NCBI GenBank assembly: GCA_911728435.2
Contig: OU452198.1
Location: 41,817,902-41,881,901 of the forward strand
From: Apoderus coryli
Lineage: Eukaryota; Arthropoda; Insecta; Coleoptera; Attelabidae
Length of the DNA stretch: 64,000 nt
Direction of reading: 5' to 3'
Below are positions 1-11,800 of the stretch, piece after piece; position 1 is the first letter of the stretch; the number at the start of each line of letters is the position of its first letter. A model generated the notes under the pieces. That model searched no databases. It saw only the letters and a program-made list of their open reading frames with translations, and had not been told where the DNA came from. A program made the translations under genes and the position numbers.

Positions 1-325
1 ATTCAATACATGAATTAACCAAGTTAGTCAAAATCGGCAATAAGAAAGGACATGCTCTCTTTAACATTTCTACAGAGATACGATCGCTACCAACAGCATT
101 TGTTTAGATTCTAGAAAGAGCAGTTTCTACCTGATCCAAGGCAACCAATTGAAACTTAAAGCTGCCAGCATTGTGTCTGCGATTATTAGCATAAAATTCA
201 AAGAGATCCTGGTCATAAGGGACATGTGAAAGGTTAGCAAAATGATTATTTATGCTATCGGGGTTATTCAGGTTATGCGAAAGACTTTCTTTGTCTTTTC
301 CATAAATGCTCATTTTTACTAACAA
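1..325 (-). pseudogene. Non-LTR retrotransposon RT fragment, cut by window edge
   Basis: The minus strand encodes the stretch just before and at the start of a reverse transcriptase domain. A segment near 240-290 has the look of the linker before RT in Jockey/CR1-like elements. It ends in VALDQVETALSRI, and after one in-frame stop (about 101-103) continues as NAVGSDRISVEML and then LPILTNLVNSCIE, the usual opening of the RT fingers. The frame runs off the left edge, so the palm motifs lie outside the window. The ATG at 325 is probably internal to the original ORF rather than its true start. One stop in about 105 codons points to a fairly recent relic. Clade is not assigned. Confidence 0.75.
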
Positions 326-2440
326 TATACTTAATCAAAGCATATTATAGGAACTAAATCACTGCTGTCTATACTAAACCATTTAGAAACTAGATATCAT
401 ATTGCATTTCATCCTAATTTCAAATAAATCTGTCATCAGCAAAAATGTATCTCGTTCAAAATCGGTTAAAATATTGGTAATATTGATATGCATAGAATAT
501 TGCAGATTCATAGTTCAATAATTTATGTGTCTGTACTAAAATAAAACCCTAAAAATAATATAATTTTATTAAAACAATGTAAAATAAATGTTCCTCTATG
601 TGACATTCGTAATATAAATAATAATATGCTAAATACGAGCATAATTTAAATAGGAACACAAAATTTAAATCGTGTTTTGCTATTAAACAAATATAACGCC
701 GGATGATTTAAATTAAAAGTATACAGTATGTCCTACCAGAACTTAAACACCAAAATAAATGTTGGAAAAAAGGTGGCGCAATATAAAAAAAAACGCATGC
801 AGCACAGTACACGTGATAGAAGTGAATACTTTTTTCAATTTTTTGTACAGAGTGTGTCGTGTAACAGTTGCCCATACCAACCTTCTTATATCAAAATACA
901 TCATCATATTGGACATACTATATTCCAACTCGTGTCTGTTTTTTATGTATTTAGAGTTTTATTTGCAAAGCACACTGTGACACTGTTCGAAACTATTTTG
1001 TATTGTTTATATTCTACGATATTTGCAGTGGAAAAACATTTCATTTAAATGACTCGACCTATCTGTATACATGGATGGAATTAAAAAATAAATTAATTCA
1101 AAAAGCGCTCTCCAAATTTGTTGCATGTGCTATTGTCCACAGTTGGTTAAAAAAAAAAGTGTTTCACTTTTTCTCTGCGTAATTACAGTTTTATGTATGA
1201 CATCTCTTTCCGCAAATAATTATAGAATTTTTAAATGAACATAAACATAATAATACAAAATAAAGCACGTTTTGTTGCCTAAGTAACATTTGGCACATTT
1301 TAGAGGAATTTAAAAGAAATGTTTAATTTACGACATTTTTAGAACATGTTTTGAAATGATATAATCCTCTATAATCAATATGAAATGAAACCATTAAACC
1401 ATACATGTTTCGGGAAGCTTAATTGATACAAAAATTTTTCATTGATAAACTAGATGAAAGTTTTATTAATAGACTATTTTCATATTCATATATTTCATAT
1501 AAGTGCGATTATTAATAAATTTTATGAATCAACGCCCGTATTTGTGGTATTGCTGATTCAACAATGAAAACTCTTCTATATACACCTATCCTTACGTTTA
1601 CCACCATATTATAAAACGAACAACTCCAGTTTCTATGCAGAATTAGAATAATGTTACAATTCAAATTGTTTCTATTATTTATTAATAGAATATCTTAGTT
1701 GTTGGAGTTATTTATTTAAAAATTTTAAATATATTCAATTTAAGTAAAATGATTGTAATATAGTACGGTATACAATTTTGATAAATTATTATAAAATACA
1801 GTGTTAAAATTATAATGCATAAAGTTAATTTTTCTTGATCCGTGGCGAAGACGCAAATTAAGCGAAAAATTTGGCGGTCGATTATTTCTGGAAATAATAA
1901 ACAATAAATTATAAATAGTATATTATAATATTGAAATTATAGTTTAAACTTACCTTGTATAATAATATGTGTTCTATTGCATAGGAACGTGTTTACGTTG
2001 AGCTTAGGTACCTACCCCGCCCGCCTTCTATCTATTGTAGATAGGTATGTATACTATTTGCAGGAATTTCGATTTGTACGTTAGGTATTTATGTTTATTG
2101 TTTTTACATTACGTTTGAACTATTTTTTCGTTTGTTGTTTAAATACTAGTGCCATTGATTAAAAAGTGTATGTATTTAATTATTTAATAATAATAGTAAT
2201 AATATTTCGACTCGTACAACTAAAGATTAGTGGTTGTGCTGCACAACTTGTTGCGGTAGCGGTAAGTATTAATTAGGTAGTAATATTAATGTTTATTCAA
2301 TACAAATAATTTTGTATTTGATTATGTATTGGATTTCGTAGAGTAGTGAATGGGGATTTACCTTACGAAACCCGTATTTTAACGTGTTCTTTTTTACCTT
2401 GATAATTTTCTACTTTTCATCTATATATTACATTTTTGCC
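326..2440. other. AT-rich stretch without recognised genes
   Basis: No reading frame here has family character. At 719-735 (tatacagtatgtcc) and 847-858 (tacagagtgtgt) there are degraded versions of the tatacagggtg terminal word that recurs through the window, so an old MITE may lie between them. The open frames at 728-1048 have biased AT-rich composition and no domain features. Confidence 0.4.
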
Positions 2441-2690
2441 ACATTTTATCATTTCAGCTTACCCTGTATATAGCAACAATACTTGGCCCCTTAAGGCCGC
2501 GGGACAAGGGAGGGCATACACAATACCTCCACAGGGGTGGTGGTATATCTGTGTATGTGTCTGTATTGTGTAAATAATTGGAAACAGTGGTCATGACTGA
2601 ACGCGCTCGCGGAGCACCTGATAACAACTCGCTTTACATGGGTTTGGAGGGTGGAAGATATATGTCGAGCCAAAACAAAGGATACAAGTT

Positions 2691-2800
2691 ACATGATAGA
2701 TTAGATCGACCTGAGTAATTACTGAAATTTTCATATCAATCGTATGCTTAGTTTTTCCAAAACTTCTAATGTTCCATCGACCAACAATCAGCCTCTATAC
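2691..2800. repeat. Degraded copy of a MITE end (matches 36586-36696)
   Basis: This stretch aligns by eye in the same orientation with 36586-36696. Both share a tgatagattag block, then gagtaat, then caatcgtat, then ccaaaacttctaat, and finish at a terminal word: an intact ccctgtata at 36688-36696, degraded here to cctctata near 2791-2798. A second terminal word, taccctgtatat, stands at about 2461-2472. The repeat abuts the transposase fragment that follows. Confidence 0.6.
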
Positions 2801-2814
2801 TTAGCTATACGTAA

Positions 2815-3208
2815 ACATACAAGAATTAGTGCTGCTACAAAAATTCCTGAACGAGTTGAACTTTATAAGCGTGAAGATGAAGATCTTTATGCAAAATGTT
2901 GCGCAACGTGCCTCTGGTGACGCCCAATTGTTGCGAACCTCGACGAGTTGATGTTCCAGGATCATTCTCTACACAGCGGCTATGTTAGCATCACTACGGC
3001 TACTACGAGCGTACTGTTTTAGTCTATTATCAGCAACAGTACCGTGACACTCAAATTTAGCGCTTAAATTACGCACAGCGGCCTCAGAAGGAGCCTGATT
3101 ACGAGGAAAAGCTGCTCGAATTTTTCGAAGTGACACAGTAAAGTTTTCACCATTTTGATAGTAAATTTTCACAGTTAAAATTCTTTGTTCAATAGTATAG
3201 CGTTCCAT
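2815..3208 (-). pseudogene. Tc-like transposase N-terminal fragment (DUF4817-type helix-turn-helix)
   Basis: The minus-strand frame begins MERYTIEQRILTVKIYY, a characteristic start of insect Tc-like transposases that carry a DUF4817-type helix-turn-helix DNA-binding region. It runs through a first HTH to SRSDANIAAV (2969-3208). After a frameshift near 2970 it continues as STRRGSQQLGVTRGTLRNIL and KDLHLHAYKVQL, the second HTH. The DDE catalytic domain is absent: the fragment stops at about 2818 against a repeat. A relative with the same opening residues lies at 57272 on the same strand. The 5' flank up to about 3350 should hold the terminal repeat, but none is clear. Confidence 0.8.
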
Positions 3209-3350
3209 GGTTAAAATTTCCCAACTTTTTACTAAATAAATGTCAAAGGATGACAGCTCAATCCTTTACATTTCATCATTTGACAGCCAATTTACTTCCT
3301 AACCTCAAATTTGCCCACCCGTTTCACTATATTCTTACTTTATATTATAA

Positions 3351-3849
3351 TATGAATACCAATAATGTTGAGATTAGTTAATAAAATGTGAACCTACAAT
3401 TTGGCGGACATTGTATAGGAGTAAGACCCTCTCCATTTTATAAATACCCATTTACTTGACTAATGTACCCGTAAGGAGGCTTCATTGTGATTTAACCAGG
3501 ACCCCAAATCGGTTCTGTATGCCATTCTCTATTCTATAATATGTGAATAGAAGTTAGAGGATAAAAAAACGTAAGAATCCTTATATTATTATCATTTGAT
3601 GTTACTTGCTAAAACAATTATTCTTTGGAAAACAAAATATTTTATATATATGCTTAAATCACATGTGAGACATGTTTCGGAAACAAAGTTCCAACTTCAG
3701 TGGCGTTAATAGAATATTATACCATATTCATACTATGATACTAAAGCACGAACAAATATACGGAATTCAAAGACTTACACGCATTAAAATATAGAACAGA
3801 ATACAATTTTTAAATAATTTTTTTATGTTATACAAAGCTGACAAACTAC
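3351..3849. other. No recognised feature
   Basis: AT-rich sequence without supported reading frames or repeats. Confidence 0.3.
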
Positions 3850-4551
3850 TTGTCATTTTGTGCAAACATTTCTTATACAAATTTAGAAACATATTGTTTA
3901 CGGTAGTGCTTAACAAGGAAGTTCTAACTTTTGTTGATTGTGCGAAAAGTCTCGGTGTTTATCTTAATGATGATTGCGATTTTCTAAGCAAATAAATGCG
4001 TTATTGCAAACATGTTACGGCAGCCTGAACGTGTTGTATATGAACAGGGCCATATTTGATATCAATACTAAACTCAGGCTTTGTGAATCTCTCATTCTAT
4101 ATCAAAATTAAATTATTGTAATACTGTGTATTGGCCAGCACTTCTCTATAAAGATAGGAAAAGTTTACAACATATACAAAACTGGTGCGTGCGTTTCTGT
4201 TATAATCTGAGAAAGTTCGATCACATTTCCGGTCATTTCCAACAGACTAAATGGCTTAGTTTACATGAGAGATTTCAACAGCATTTGGCATGTCTGACAT
4301 TTAAAATTAATACCATACGGGAGCCTATATATTTGCATTCTAAACTGCTGAGTGGTACAGATGTACATAACAGAGATACCAGGGCTAGTGTCTTTTATAC
4401 AGTCCCGAGACATCGGACTGCTCAGTTTCAGCGGTCCTTTCACTACAATGCAGTAAAATTCTATAATTCAATACCATTGAGTATTAGGAATCTGCCATCG
4501 TTGACTGCTTTTAAGAGGGATCTTAAAACACCCCAAGTAACATTTATTTAA
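3850..4551 (+). pseudogene. Non-LTR retrotransposon ORF2 C-terminal part
   Basis: After the RT palm, Jockey/CR1-like proteins carry a thumb and a conserved C-terminal region, and this is such a piece. At 3908-4000 it reads VLNKEVLTFVDCAKSLGVYL, then after a break SLILSKLNYCN-like sequence, then a long open frame (4126-4551) with LQHIQNWCVRFCYNLRKFD and the diagnostic PRHRTAQFQRSFHYNAVKFYNSIP near the end. The RT core is missing, as expected of 5' truncation during target-primed reverse transcription. Related C-termini recur at 14380, 21600, 29280, 31620, 42110 and 59050 in different degrees of decay. Confidence 0.8.
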
Positions 4552-4748
4552 GGAGGAAGACTTTAAAATTGCCTTAAGGTTCTAAATGGGTAATCTGTAC
4601 CTTTTTCTTAAGCTTAAAAACTATACATAGGTAATATATTGTGCTTGTTGGTCTTAGAACTATGAAATCATACATACAGCTTAAAACATGTTTGAAAAAC
4701 GTTAAATCAACTATATATATGAGGAGTTTTAGGACCTAGTAGTTCTAA

Positions 4749-6898
4749 AACCTTAAGGTTTTGGAATGGTTATAAATAAGGCATTTTTTAGTCACTTAAA
4801 TGCCGAAATAAGACTTATAAGTTTTTTTTGCTGCTAGTTTAGAACCTAATTATAACTTCGCAATTTTTGTACCTTTAAGTCATTTAAACAACTTTTCCAT
4901 AACCATGTAGCCCATTTTAAAACTGATTAAAGACTATTTAGTTGAAGCAATGCGTTATAGGTTACTAAATAAGCTTTCTGGCATAACACAATACTACTTC
5001 CCTTATTTAAAATCTATTTGGTCACTAAAATAATCTTTTAGTCTCGTTTTCGACTAGACAGAAGGTAACATCAACGTCTCCTGAATCTATACAGAATGTC
5101 TCACGAAAAGCTAGTTCGTAGTGGAAATTTTAAAAGAAAGGTGCGACAGAACTTTCAACGAATTGCTAATGAGCAGGTTTGTCAAATTTCAATTTTCAAA
5201 AAATTAAGCGCATTTTGTCATCATATTGATTATCTTTGAAATTCATCTTACAGATAAATAAACATTGTAAAACAACAACGGAACATCCTTATTTAACGGA
5301 TGATGTAAATGATCCGAGCACATCCAGAAATATTGATTCAATACTGACAATTCACCAGAACTTTTATTTATCTCTGAATCATCAGATGACTGTGAATATG
5401 ATGCTGAACCTAAAAATATTAGGCAGGAATAACAATGGGCTATAAAACATCAAATAACGCATGTTGCCTTAAACGACCTCTCTCTGAATTTAAATAAAAA
5501 CAGTAATTTCGGGGTGCCTAAGGACCCTCGAACCTTATTGGCTACACCGGATACAAAAATTGAAGTTGATGAAATTGCTGGAGGGAGGTACTGGCACAAT
5601 GGTTTACAAAAATGTATTAAAGAGTGTTACCAAAATACACAAACAAATTTAAATATTTCGAATACTATAAATACATTTTTATTATACCTATTTATGAAAT
5701 ACAAAAATTTGATTTTTTGTTGTTTGAACATTTTAAAAATACGTTTAACATTCTTGAAACACCAATACAAGAAATATCCCGTTTAGTAAAAACTAAAAAC
5801 GACCTATAAAAATTAATACTTTATTAGATATTATAGGCGTTCAATTTGCATTTATTTGGCACAAACCAATCCCTAATGTCATCTTATTAGAACAAGAAAA
5901 CTAGGAACGTTTTCAGCTTATCAGCGATTATTACTTTGTACTTACCGTTTCAATTAAAAGACATACTGTATAATAAATATGAATAAAAGCTGGCATGTGT
6001 TCACAACTACACATCCAAAGCAATACTAAACAGGTCGTTAGAAAGTTGCGCTGGTGCGACTTTTAAGCTTGAGTTGTATAAAGGCAATTATTAGTTCTGA
6101 AAAGTGTTATTTAGCATTATTTAGGTTACGAATTTGATCTTAAGGTTATATTTTAGCATATTTTCAGACTTTGAAGCAACTTAGGTTATATTTTGGTTAT
6201 TTCAAAAGCTTAAAAGCATTTGTTTCCTATCGGCCATTTTAAGACTATGACATAGTTAAATACCAAAACATTTTTGAAAATATATGTAAGTCTGCGTAGT
6301 TTTAGGTTCGGGAAACACATTTTTTCATAATTTTATATTCATAGGTTGCCGTATATTAGAAATTCGACTACTTTTAAAAACAAAATATTTCCCTTGTATT
6401 TTAAATATAGCTAAAAAAAATATTTATACTAATAATATCGTTAGCCCGTGAATTTTATGCTACTTTTATATCATATTTTGACAGTAAAATAAAAGGTGCA
6501 TTAAAATCAGCAATTTGTGTCCGCTATTTTATGCAGTTTTATATCACGTATATTGAGTGATAAATAATTATCATAATTTACCATTACAATATTTTTAATA
6601 CCTACCAAGAGTTTAGATTACTAGAAATAATACCGTATATTAACCAACTAATCCAAAAATTGGAAGCAGTCTGTAATATATTTTACTTAATAGTTTTAAG
6701 ACAGCTTTCCGCAAATCAACTATTTACTAATAGGTTGTAGTTGATAATTCGCAAGGAGCTAGTTAGAACCTTTTAGTGGCTAAATTATAACTTTAAACCC
6801 GTGATTCATAGGTTATAATTCAGTTATATATTGGCTAGTAAGGATATATAAAGGTTATATTATAGCTCCACAAATATTCAATATTTAACCTTAAGGTT
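4749..6898. mobile_element. Putative element bounded by the palindrome AACCTTAAGGTT
   Basis: The 12-bp palindrome aaccttaaggtt occurs at 4749-4760 and again at 6887-6898, with near copies such as ccttaaggttctaa at 4570. Inside each border are many short words of the type ggttata, ggttctaa and tagaacct, for example around 4840-4870 and 6760-6860, resembling the subterminal repeats of some DNA transposons. An intron-bearing unnamed ORF remnant lies in the left half. I could not define a target duplication or exact ends, so the element is an inference from symmetry and content. Confidence 0.4.
5096..5820 (+). pseudogene. Unnamed repeat-associated protein, N-terminal remnant with one intron
   Basis: An ATG at 5096 opens MSHEKLVRSGNFKRKVRQNF and runs 27 codons to a GT donor at 5177. 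A 77-bp intron ends in a CAG acceptor at 5251-5253, and the frame resumes as INKHCKTTTEHPYLTDD. A frameshift near 5370 leads to QWAIKHQITHVALNDLL, then a stop, then VPKDPRTLLATPDTKIEVDE and GGRYWHNGLQKCI (5514-5624). This order (basic start, acidic stretch, tryptophan-alanine helix, PKDPRTLL-TP, G-YWH-GL) recalls the front of a long uncharacterised protein that recurs in insect and cnidarian repeats. I cannot name its superfamily. Everything after about 5820 is missing, so no catalytic domain is present. Confidence 0.55.
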
Positions 6899-8540
6899 CT
6901 GAAATGTCGACAACTTTTAGGTTACCAGGAGGTTCTGTAGCGTGGGCCCTTTTGGTCACCAGGAGTTTGTGTAGCCGGCTAGAGGAGGTTGTTTTATACC
7001 TAATGGCATATGTAAACAAAATCCATAAAGTGGTTCTAGAAGCAATATACAACCTTCCTAGAACTATATTTTGTTACTTGGGACTTCTATTTAATCAAAG
7101 AGTGTAGCGATCGATCGTTCATTAATTTATATGATGATTTTGTATTTGTTCATGTGCAATGATAGTTCTTAGGATTAGTAAGTTTAAAATTGTAATAAGG
7201 CAAAATAATAGTTCTATGGTTTTTCTATGTATGTATTATTTCAGTATCTGTACAAATTGTTGAATTTCAATAGCTTAATGGTGGTTAAATGGAAGAGTAA
7301 CCCTGTTGAATTTCGCCACTATTTTCATGTGACGTAGGGAGACTTCATGGTCCGAGCCGCCAAGTCTCCAACCACTCTCTTCAAACTTTATTACACAGAA
7401 GTGCAAATCAAAATCTCCTGTAACTTCCTGTTACAACAACATTTATAACTTTATACTATTTTCCACTCTTACGAATATAGACCAATCAAATTGTCTGTTC
7501 TTAGCGTCGGTCGTACTGTTTTTCTAGAAAAATATTAATCAGCAATTTTCTTGTCTATTCCTATATTAGAGTCATGAACTTGTATAAACTTTGATGGACT
7601 TTTACAAATTATTAAATCAGCGTAAAATACTTAGTTCGTTCGGATGCAATATTTTTACTACAATATACCGGGTGTGACAATATAAATATGGCGGAGTTTT
7701 AGACAAAATAATTTAAGCCATTTGATATTTTCTTATATACCAAAAATTAAGCGCAAACATGAGTTCTGGAGCCGCCGAACACGTCCTGAATAAATATTTG
7801 AGAGGCCTGGACCTGGATCACAGAAGTTCATGCGTGATAAGTTATTCTTACACTGAACTAAAAAAGAATGTTATTAGATTGCTACTCTCGCCCTGACCCA
7901 TTTTATGGATCCACCACTGGTCCACGTCAGTCCTTAAGCGAATATAATCATCCACGCATAATAAATAAACAAATTTGCACATTGTTAGTTATAACAGCCA
8001 GTTTATAGTTATTAATAAAATATAAATTAAATAAATTAAAAATACATAACAAAAAACATAAAACCGCGACTGAGGAGAAGATGCATCTTTAGCAGTCACA
8101 GCATAACATAATAAATGAAAATCTAATAAACTTCAAAAATATTCATAGCCCACTAATTATGGGTTACGGATTTTTATATATTGAACCGTCTATTATAAAG
8201 AAGCAGGGGCGGTGCTGGGCTTTGCAAAACAAAAGAAGAAGGTCGGAGTGGCTGCCACAAGTATTTTTGCCATTTATTTTCGAAAAGGAATACAACCGTT
8301 TTGGATCGCGACGGCCGTGGATGATACTATGAAAAATTGCTTTACAGCACCTATACTCATTGAGTTAACATCAGGATGGAGATGGTTACGAAATAAATAA
8401 TAATTAATAAGAAAAACATTAGTTAATTCAATTCTGGGATATTAATGACAAAATTATTATTAATTAGAACTAAAAGGCGTTAATTTTCAGTCTCTCATCT
8501 AAATTGAGTGCTGTTGAAGCCTAAGAAAAAAAAACCAATA
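6899..8540. other. Mostly unassigned; small ORF at 7759-7896
   Basis: A 45-codon frame at 7759-7896 starts MSSGAAEHVLNKYLRGLDLD behind the context aaacATGa. I do not recognise it. A terminal-word variant (tataccgggtg) lies at about 7663. At 8205 caggggcggtgctgggc resembles a hAT end, but no partner was found. The frame at 8212-8400 lacks family character. Confidence 0.3.
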
Positions 8541-9240
8541 CGAGGGGTGCTATTTATGTATTGAGAACTGGCAACACTGGTATTGCCAGGTGAAAGCTGT
8601 CACCGCAATCTTGAAGATTGACATTTTTGACAGTAGACGCACTGAGAACGGTTTGTTAATTACATACAGTAAGTTGAAAAGTGGAATTCAGTCGCGAAAA
8701 TTTTCGAGCTACGATTTATTATAACTTTCGACCTGGTCTAACGCAAGAACAGTGCATCAATCAACTTAGTGCAACATTTGGCGATAAAGCACCATTCAAG
8801 GCCACTGTACGTATACCGCTGGTACCTACACTGAATTCAAACGTGGCCGTAGTTCGCTCATGGACGAAGTTAAAGATGGTCGTGCAAAATCGGTAGTTGT
8901 GTGGAAACTAATTGAAGAAGCGCATGTGACATATCGTGAAATCGACGGAAGTTTAAGCATTAGTATGACTCGCATAAATAATAATTTGCACGAACATTTG
9001 GATGTTCGCAAGTTATGTGCACGTTGGATTTCACATTTGTTATCAGGTGCTCCAAAAAAGGCTTGAGCCGTATACAGTATCGTCACAGATGACAACTCGT
9101 GATCATACCTATGAGCCAGAAATAAAAGATCTATCGACATATCTTGTGTTTCAATGTGAAGAAAATCCAACAAATGTTGTTCGTTCCCGAAGCGTTAAAA
9201 AGCAAATAGCGGAGTGTGTCTTCACAAAGAAATAAAATAT
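8541..9240 (+). pseudogene. Mariner transposase relic, N-terminal half
   Basis: A TA at 8539-8540 precedes cgaggggtgctattta, which resembles the TIR of the mariner at 28558-30395; the leader after it also aligns with that copy. Coding begins with GTG at 8681 where the related copy has ATG, and reads EFSRENFRATIYYNFRPGL, the paired HTH start of mariner transposases. A frameshift near 8830 leads to DGRAKSVVVWKLIEEAHVTY and LHEHLDVRKLCARWISH, then a stop at 9064. Remnants of the first catalytic region follow (YSIVTDD, 9070-9090) and decay ends near 9235. The second half of the DDD domain and the 3' TIR are missing. Confidence 0.85.
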
Positions 9241-9439
9241 TTAAAGAGACTAAATACTATTTACTAATTTATTCTTCAATTTCAATTTAAACATCTTTAA
9301 ACTTTGGGAGAAGTCCTTATTGACAAATCGGTTAACCACCGTGGCCGCATTATAGGAAAACGATATTTTTTACCTAAATTTCCATAACCTTCAAAATCTA
9401 GTTGCTCATTTATTTTGTAATAGTTTTATACATATTCCT

Positions 9440-10080
9440 TGTACATTTCTTAGTTTCAATAGCTTGGGGTGAGGTCTGGACTATAACCTTCGTCAATTTT
9501 CCTCTTCTTTCGACTCTGATTACTTCTTTTAACTATACTAAGATTAAATCGTAGTGTCCTACAGTAGTTATAGAAGCACCCTTATCTTCAGAATCATTCC
9601 TACTAAGTGCCATAAGTTTTCCGACTCTATGAAACCTAAATCTTCTAGAGTGGTGTTTTGCCTTTTATATATGCCATTGCTTGGAGTCAGTTTGATAATG
9701 ATGAATCCAAGTTGCGATTTCCCTACGAATAGGGGCCATTACCTTCACTACAGTGGTCCCAAGTGCACGAGAACATTCGATGCGCCGTTGTTTTTAGGAT
9801 GACCTGGGAATTCTAGGCTCCTATCATGCACTGACCTTTGTCATGCCAAGATGGTCATGGTGACTTTTAAAAATAGGTAAATGGGACACTCCAAACATTT
9901 CATCTACCAAACATCTTCATGTATTATTTTATCGATTTTTTCAATAAATGTCGAGTGGTCAATTCCATAGGACGGTCCATACGATGGTCGTCTTCAAATA
10001 ATTCCCTACCATGCTTAAAAAGCTGATGCCACTTGTAAACCATTGTTTGTCCTGCGCATGGTTCCCCATAATCTGATGAC
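9440..10080 (-). pseudogene. Heavily decayed mariner-like transposase
   Basis: Read on the minus strand, 9880-10080 gives AGQTMVYKWHQLFKHGREL and DRPMELTTRHLL, matching the HTH and linker of mariner transposases. Further on, about 9640-9720 gives ATWIHHYQTDSKQWHI, the region after the first catalytic aspartate. About 9470-9495 gives GYSPDLTP, the motif just before the third aspartate. The pieces are in the right order but in different frames with many stops, so this is an old copy. No TIRs were seen. Confidence 0.65.
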
Positions 10081-10133
10081 ACCCCGCCTATAAATGTTCA
10101 GCTGTTCTTGTTGTAAGCATCTCGCACATACAA

Positions 10134-10334
10134 CTAGTGATGGTTTTGTTCACCCCTCTGCATTCCAAAGCACCCTCTCGACAGACGCCTGTGTTGTGTT
10201 CTGTTGTCGAACGCTCCAAAGATGTTCAAGAAGGCGCAGATTGTTGTTCCTTTCTTATCCAAACAACTTCGAATGATGTCTGTGAGCTGATACAGAGCAG
10301 TCTCTGTAGATCTGCCTGTCAAATAGTAAAATGA
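10134..10334 (-). pseudogene. RT domain scrap of a non-LTR retrotransposon
   Basis: The frame reads TGRSTETALYQLTDIIRSCL, then CAFLNIFGAFDN. The first is the helix before RT motif A and the second is motif A itself in Jockey/I/R1-like elements. The motif A catalytic aspartate is replaced by asparagine (FLN where FLD is expected), so this copy could not be active. Only about 60 codons remain, ending just left of hAT copy 1. Elements of this type usually carry RNase H, such as the one at 54567-55830. Confidence 0.7.
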
Positions 10335-10479
10335 GGTAGAAATATTCGTTGAAGAAGATCTCCTTGATTACAAACAGTACTATAAGCAGTGGCGACTTGT
10401 GAGGTCTGAAAGAGGTGGGGCAAACCAAGGTGGAAATAAGGCAATAAATAATAATAAAAATAAAAATTTATAAAATAAA

Positions 10480-10925
10480 GAATTAAAATGATAGGCTTTT
10501 TTAAGTAGTTAGAGTAGCTAGATAATAACATTTTGCACAACCTTTCCTGGCCCATAGTGTTTCTTAAGAATGTTTTGATCCGTTTGAGGGTAGAGAACCA
10601 TATTTCGCTTTCTACAGTCGTCATACGCACAGTACACAAAACAGTCATCAATTCCACAGATTCACTAAATGTTGATGTTAAATTGTTTTGGATAAACATT
10701 TGTAACAGAGGCACAGCCCCACTGTGTTTCAGAAAATCGTCCCGTGCGTATCTTATCGAAAGTTCATTTTTTAATTTTAAGCAATTTTCGTTAGGAAATA
10801 AGTTACACACAGTTTTAATATCTTTATTTGGAAAGACGGTTCGATATTCACCAAATTTTTCAGTTTCAAATAAATTTGCAACAGTTAGGTGTCCATCAAA
10901 ACTTTTTTTATAGTAATTCGACCAT
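10480..10925 (-). pseudogene. hAT transposase remnant, C-terminal dimerisation region
   Basis: Open on the minus strand from about 10920: DGHLTVANLFETEKFGE, then VCNLFPNENCLKLKNEL, YARDDFLKH and the hallmark FSTLKRIKTFLRNTMGQERL. That last motif is the conserved C-terminal dimerisation segment of hAT transposases, of the type found in ZMYM1-like and related proteins. The DDE core that should come first is deleted. The normally conserved serine- and glutamate-rich turn before FSTLK reads MTTVESEIW here. Copy 2 has the same segment with its own deletions. Confidence 0.85.
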
Positions 10926-11364
10926 AAAATATTAATTTAACCTTATTTACATTCATATATTGCACTGAATTCATCTTTACTATTGTAGTTGTTCTAAATC
11001 AAAACATTCACTTTATAATACTCAAAAAGCGCGATGGCGAAACCAAAAGCAACAACACCACACGCATATATTTTATTCGTATAGACATAGACTGATGGGT
11101 AGGGCGGCACCCCACATATGACGTCATAAATGCGTTTAATTTCTACTGTTACTAGCGTATAGCGTTGCTGTCTCTGTTTTTCGCACGCGTTAGCAAAGAA
11201 AACAATAGAGGCACAAAAATGTTGTGTCCAAGAGCGTCGTAATATGTACTAAGACCTACGTTCTGTCTCATTACCGTGAATAAGAGTGATTATAGCATAG
11301 ACAGGGCCGTCTTCGATTCAAATTTTCAAATGCGAAAATATTAAAGGGAATTCTAACGAAATCA

Positions 11365-11737
11365 CACTGGTCCATTTAAAATGCTTACTTTATTAATTTG
11401 TAAACTATCTGGTTTGTTTTAGAACCTAGCTGGATAGTATATAAACTAACTTACCCTTGCACAACCAGTTTCAAAACTCGCAGGATAGTTCACATAAGAG
11501 CAGGGTAACAGCCTTAGCCGTAACATAAACAAGTTTAATCATTAGGTTGAGTTAAGTTTATTATTTTTTATGTTATCGTTATTATTTAATATATTATTAT
11601 CAGTCTGTTAGTGTATTATTTACATTTACAGATACCTAGATCAGTTTCAACTATATTGGAAATACTTTAATATTTTGCGCTTCCCACCCCCACCCCCCCC
11701 CCCCTCAACAGATCCTGTGACCTCGCCTGCACTGGTC
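11365..11737. mobile_element. 357-bp insertion in hAT copy 1 with 8-bp duplication
   Basis: The word cactggtc stands at 11365-11372 and again at 11730-11737. Copy 2 has it once at the matching position, so 11373-11729 is an insertion with an 8-bp TSD. The inserted piece contains a long C run (11688-11704) and ends in cctcgcctg. Read from the minus strand it begins caggcgag, which resembles a hAT terminus and would fit the 8-bp TSD. The other end (catttaaaatgc) does not match it, so terminal repeats are not shown. Confidence 0.75.
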
Positions 11738-11800
11738 TGGTGCGAAGTATAAAATTTCTACTTCATTTTTAGGTAGGCCCTTATGGACCAAACGCCACTG

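Larger units (their letters stand above)
10387..11800 (-). mobile_element. hAT transposon, copy 1, non-autonomous, with an insertion
   Basis: The ends are cagtggcga at 10387 and cgccactg ending at 11800, inverted copies of a hAT-type terminus. The flanks actataag and actaaggc are only partly alike, so the TSD has decayed or was never exact. The body aligns in reverse with copy 2 (23366-24357) over the leader, the coding part and both ends. It differs by an extra 365 bp between the two cactggtc words at 11365 and 11730. Without that insertion the copy is about 1.05 kb, far shorter than an autonomous hAT. Confidence 0.85.

Noticed and set aside
728..1048. 106-codon open frame on the plus strand
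   Set aside because: Biased AT-rich composition, no domain features, overlaps degraded terminal words; probably chance.
6904..7107. 67-codon frame
   Set aside because: No family motifs and begins inside the bordering repeat of the putative element.
8205..8225. Possible hAT end (caggggcggtgctgggc)
   Set aside because: No partner end, TSD or transposase nearby.
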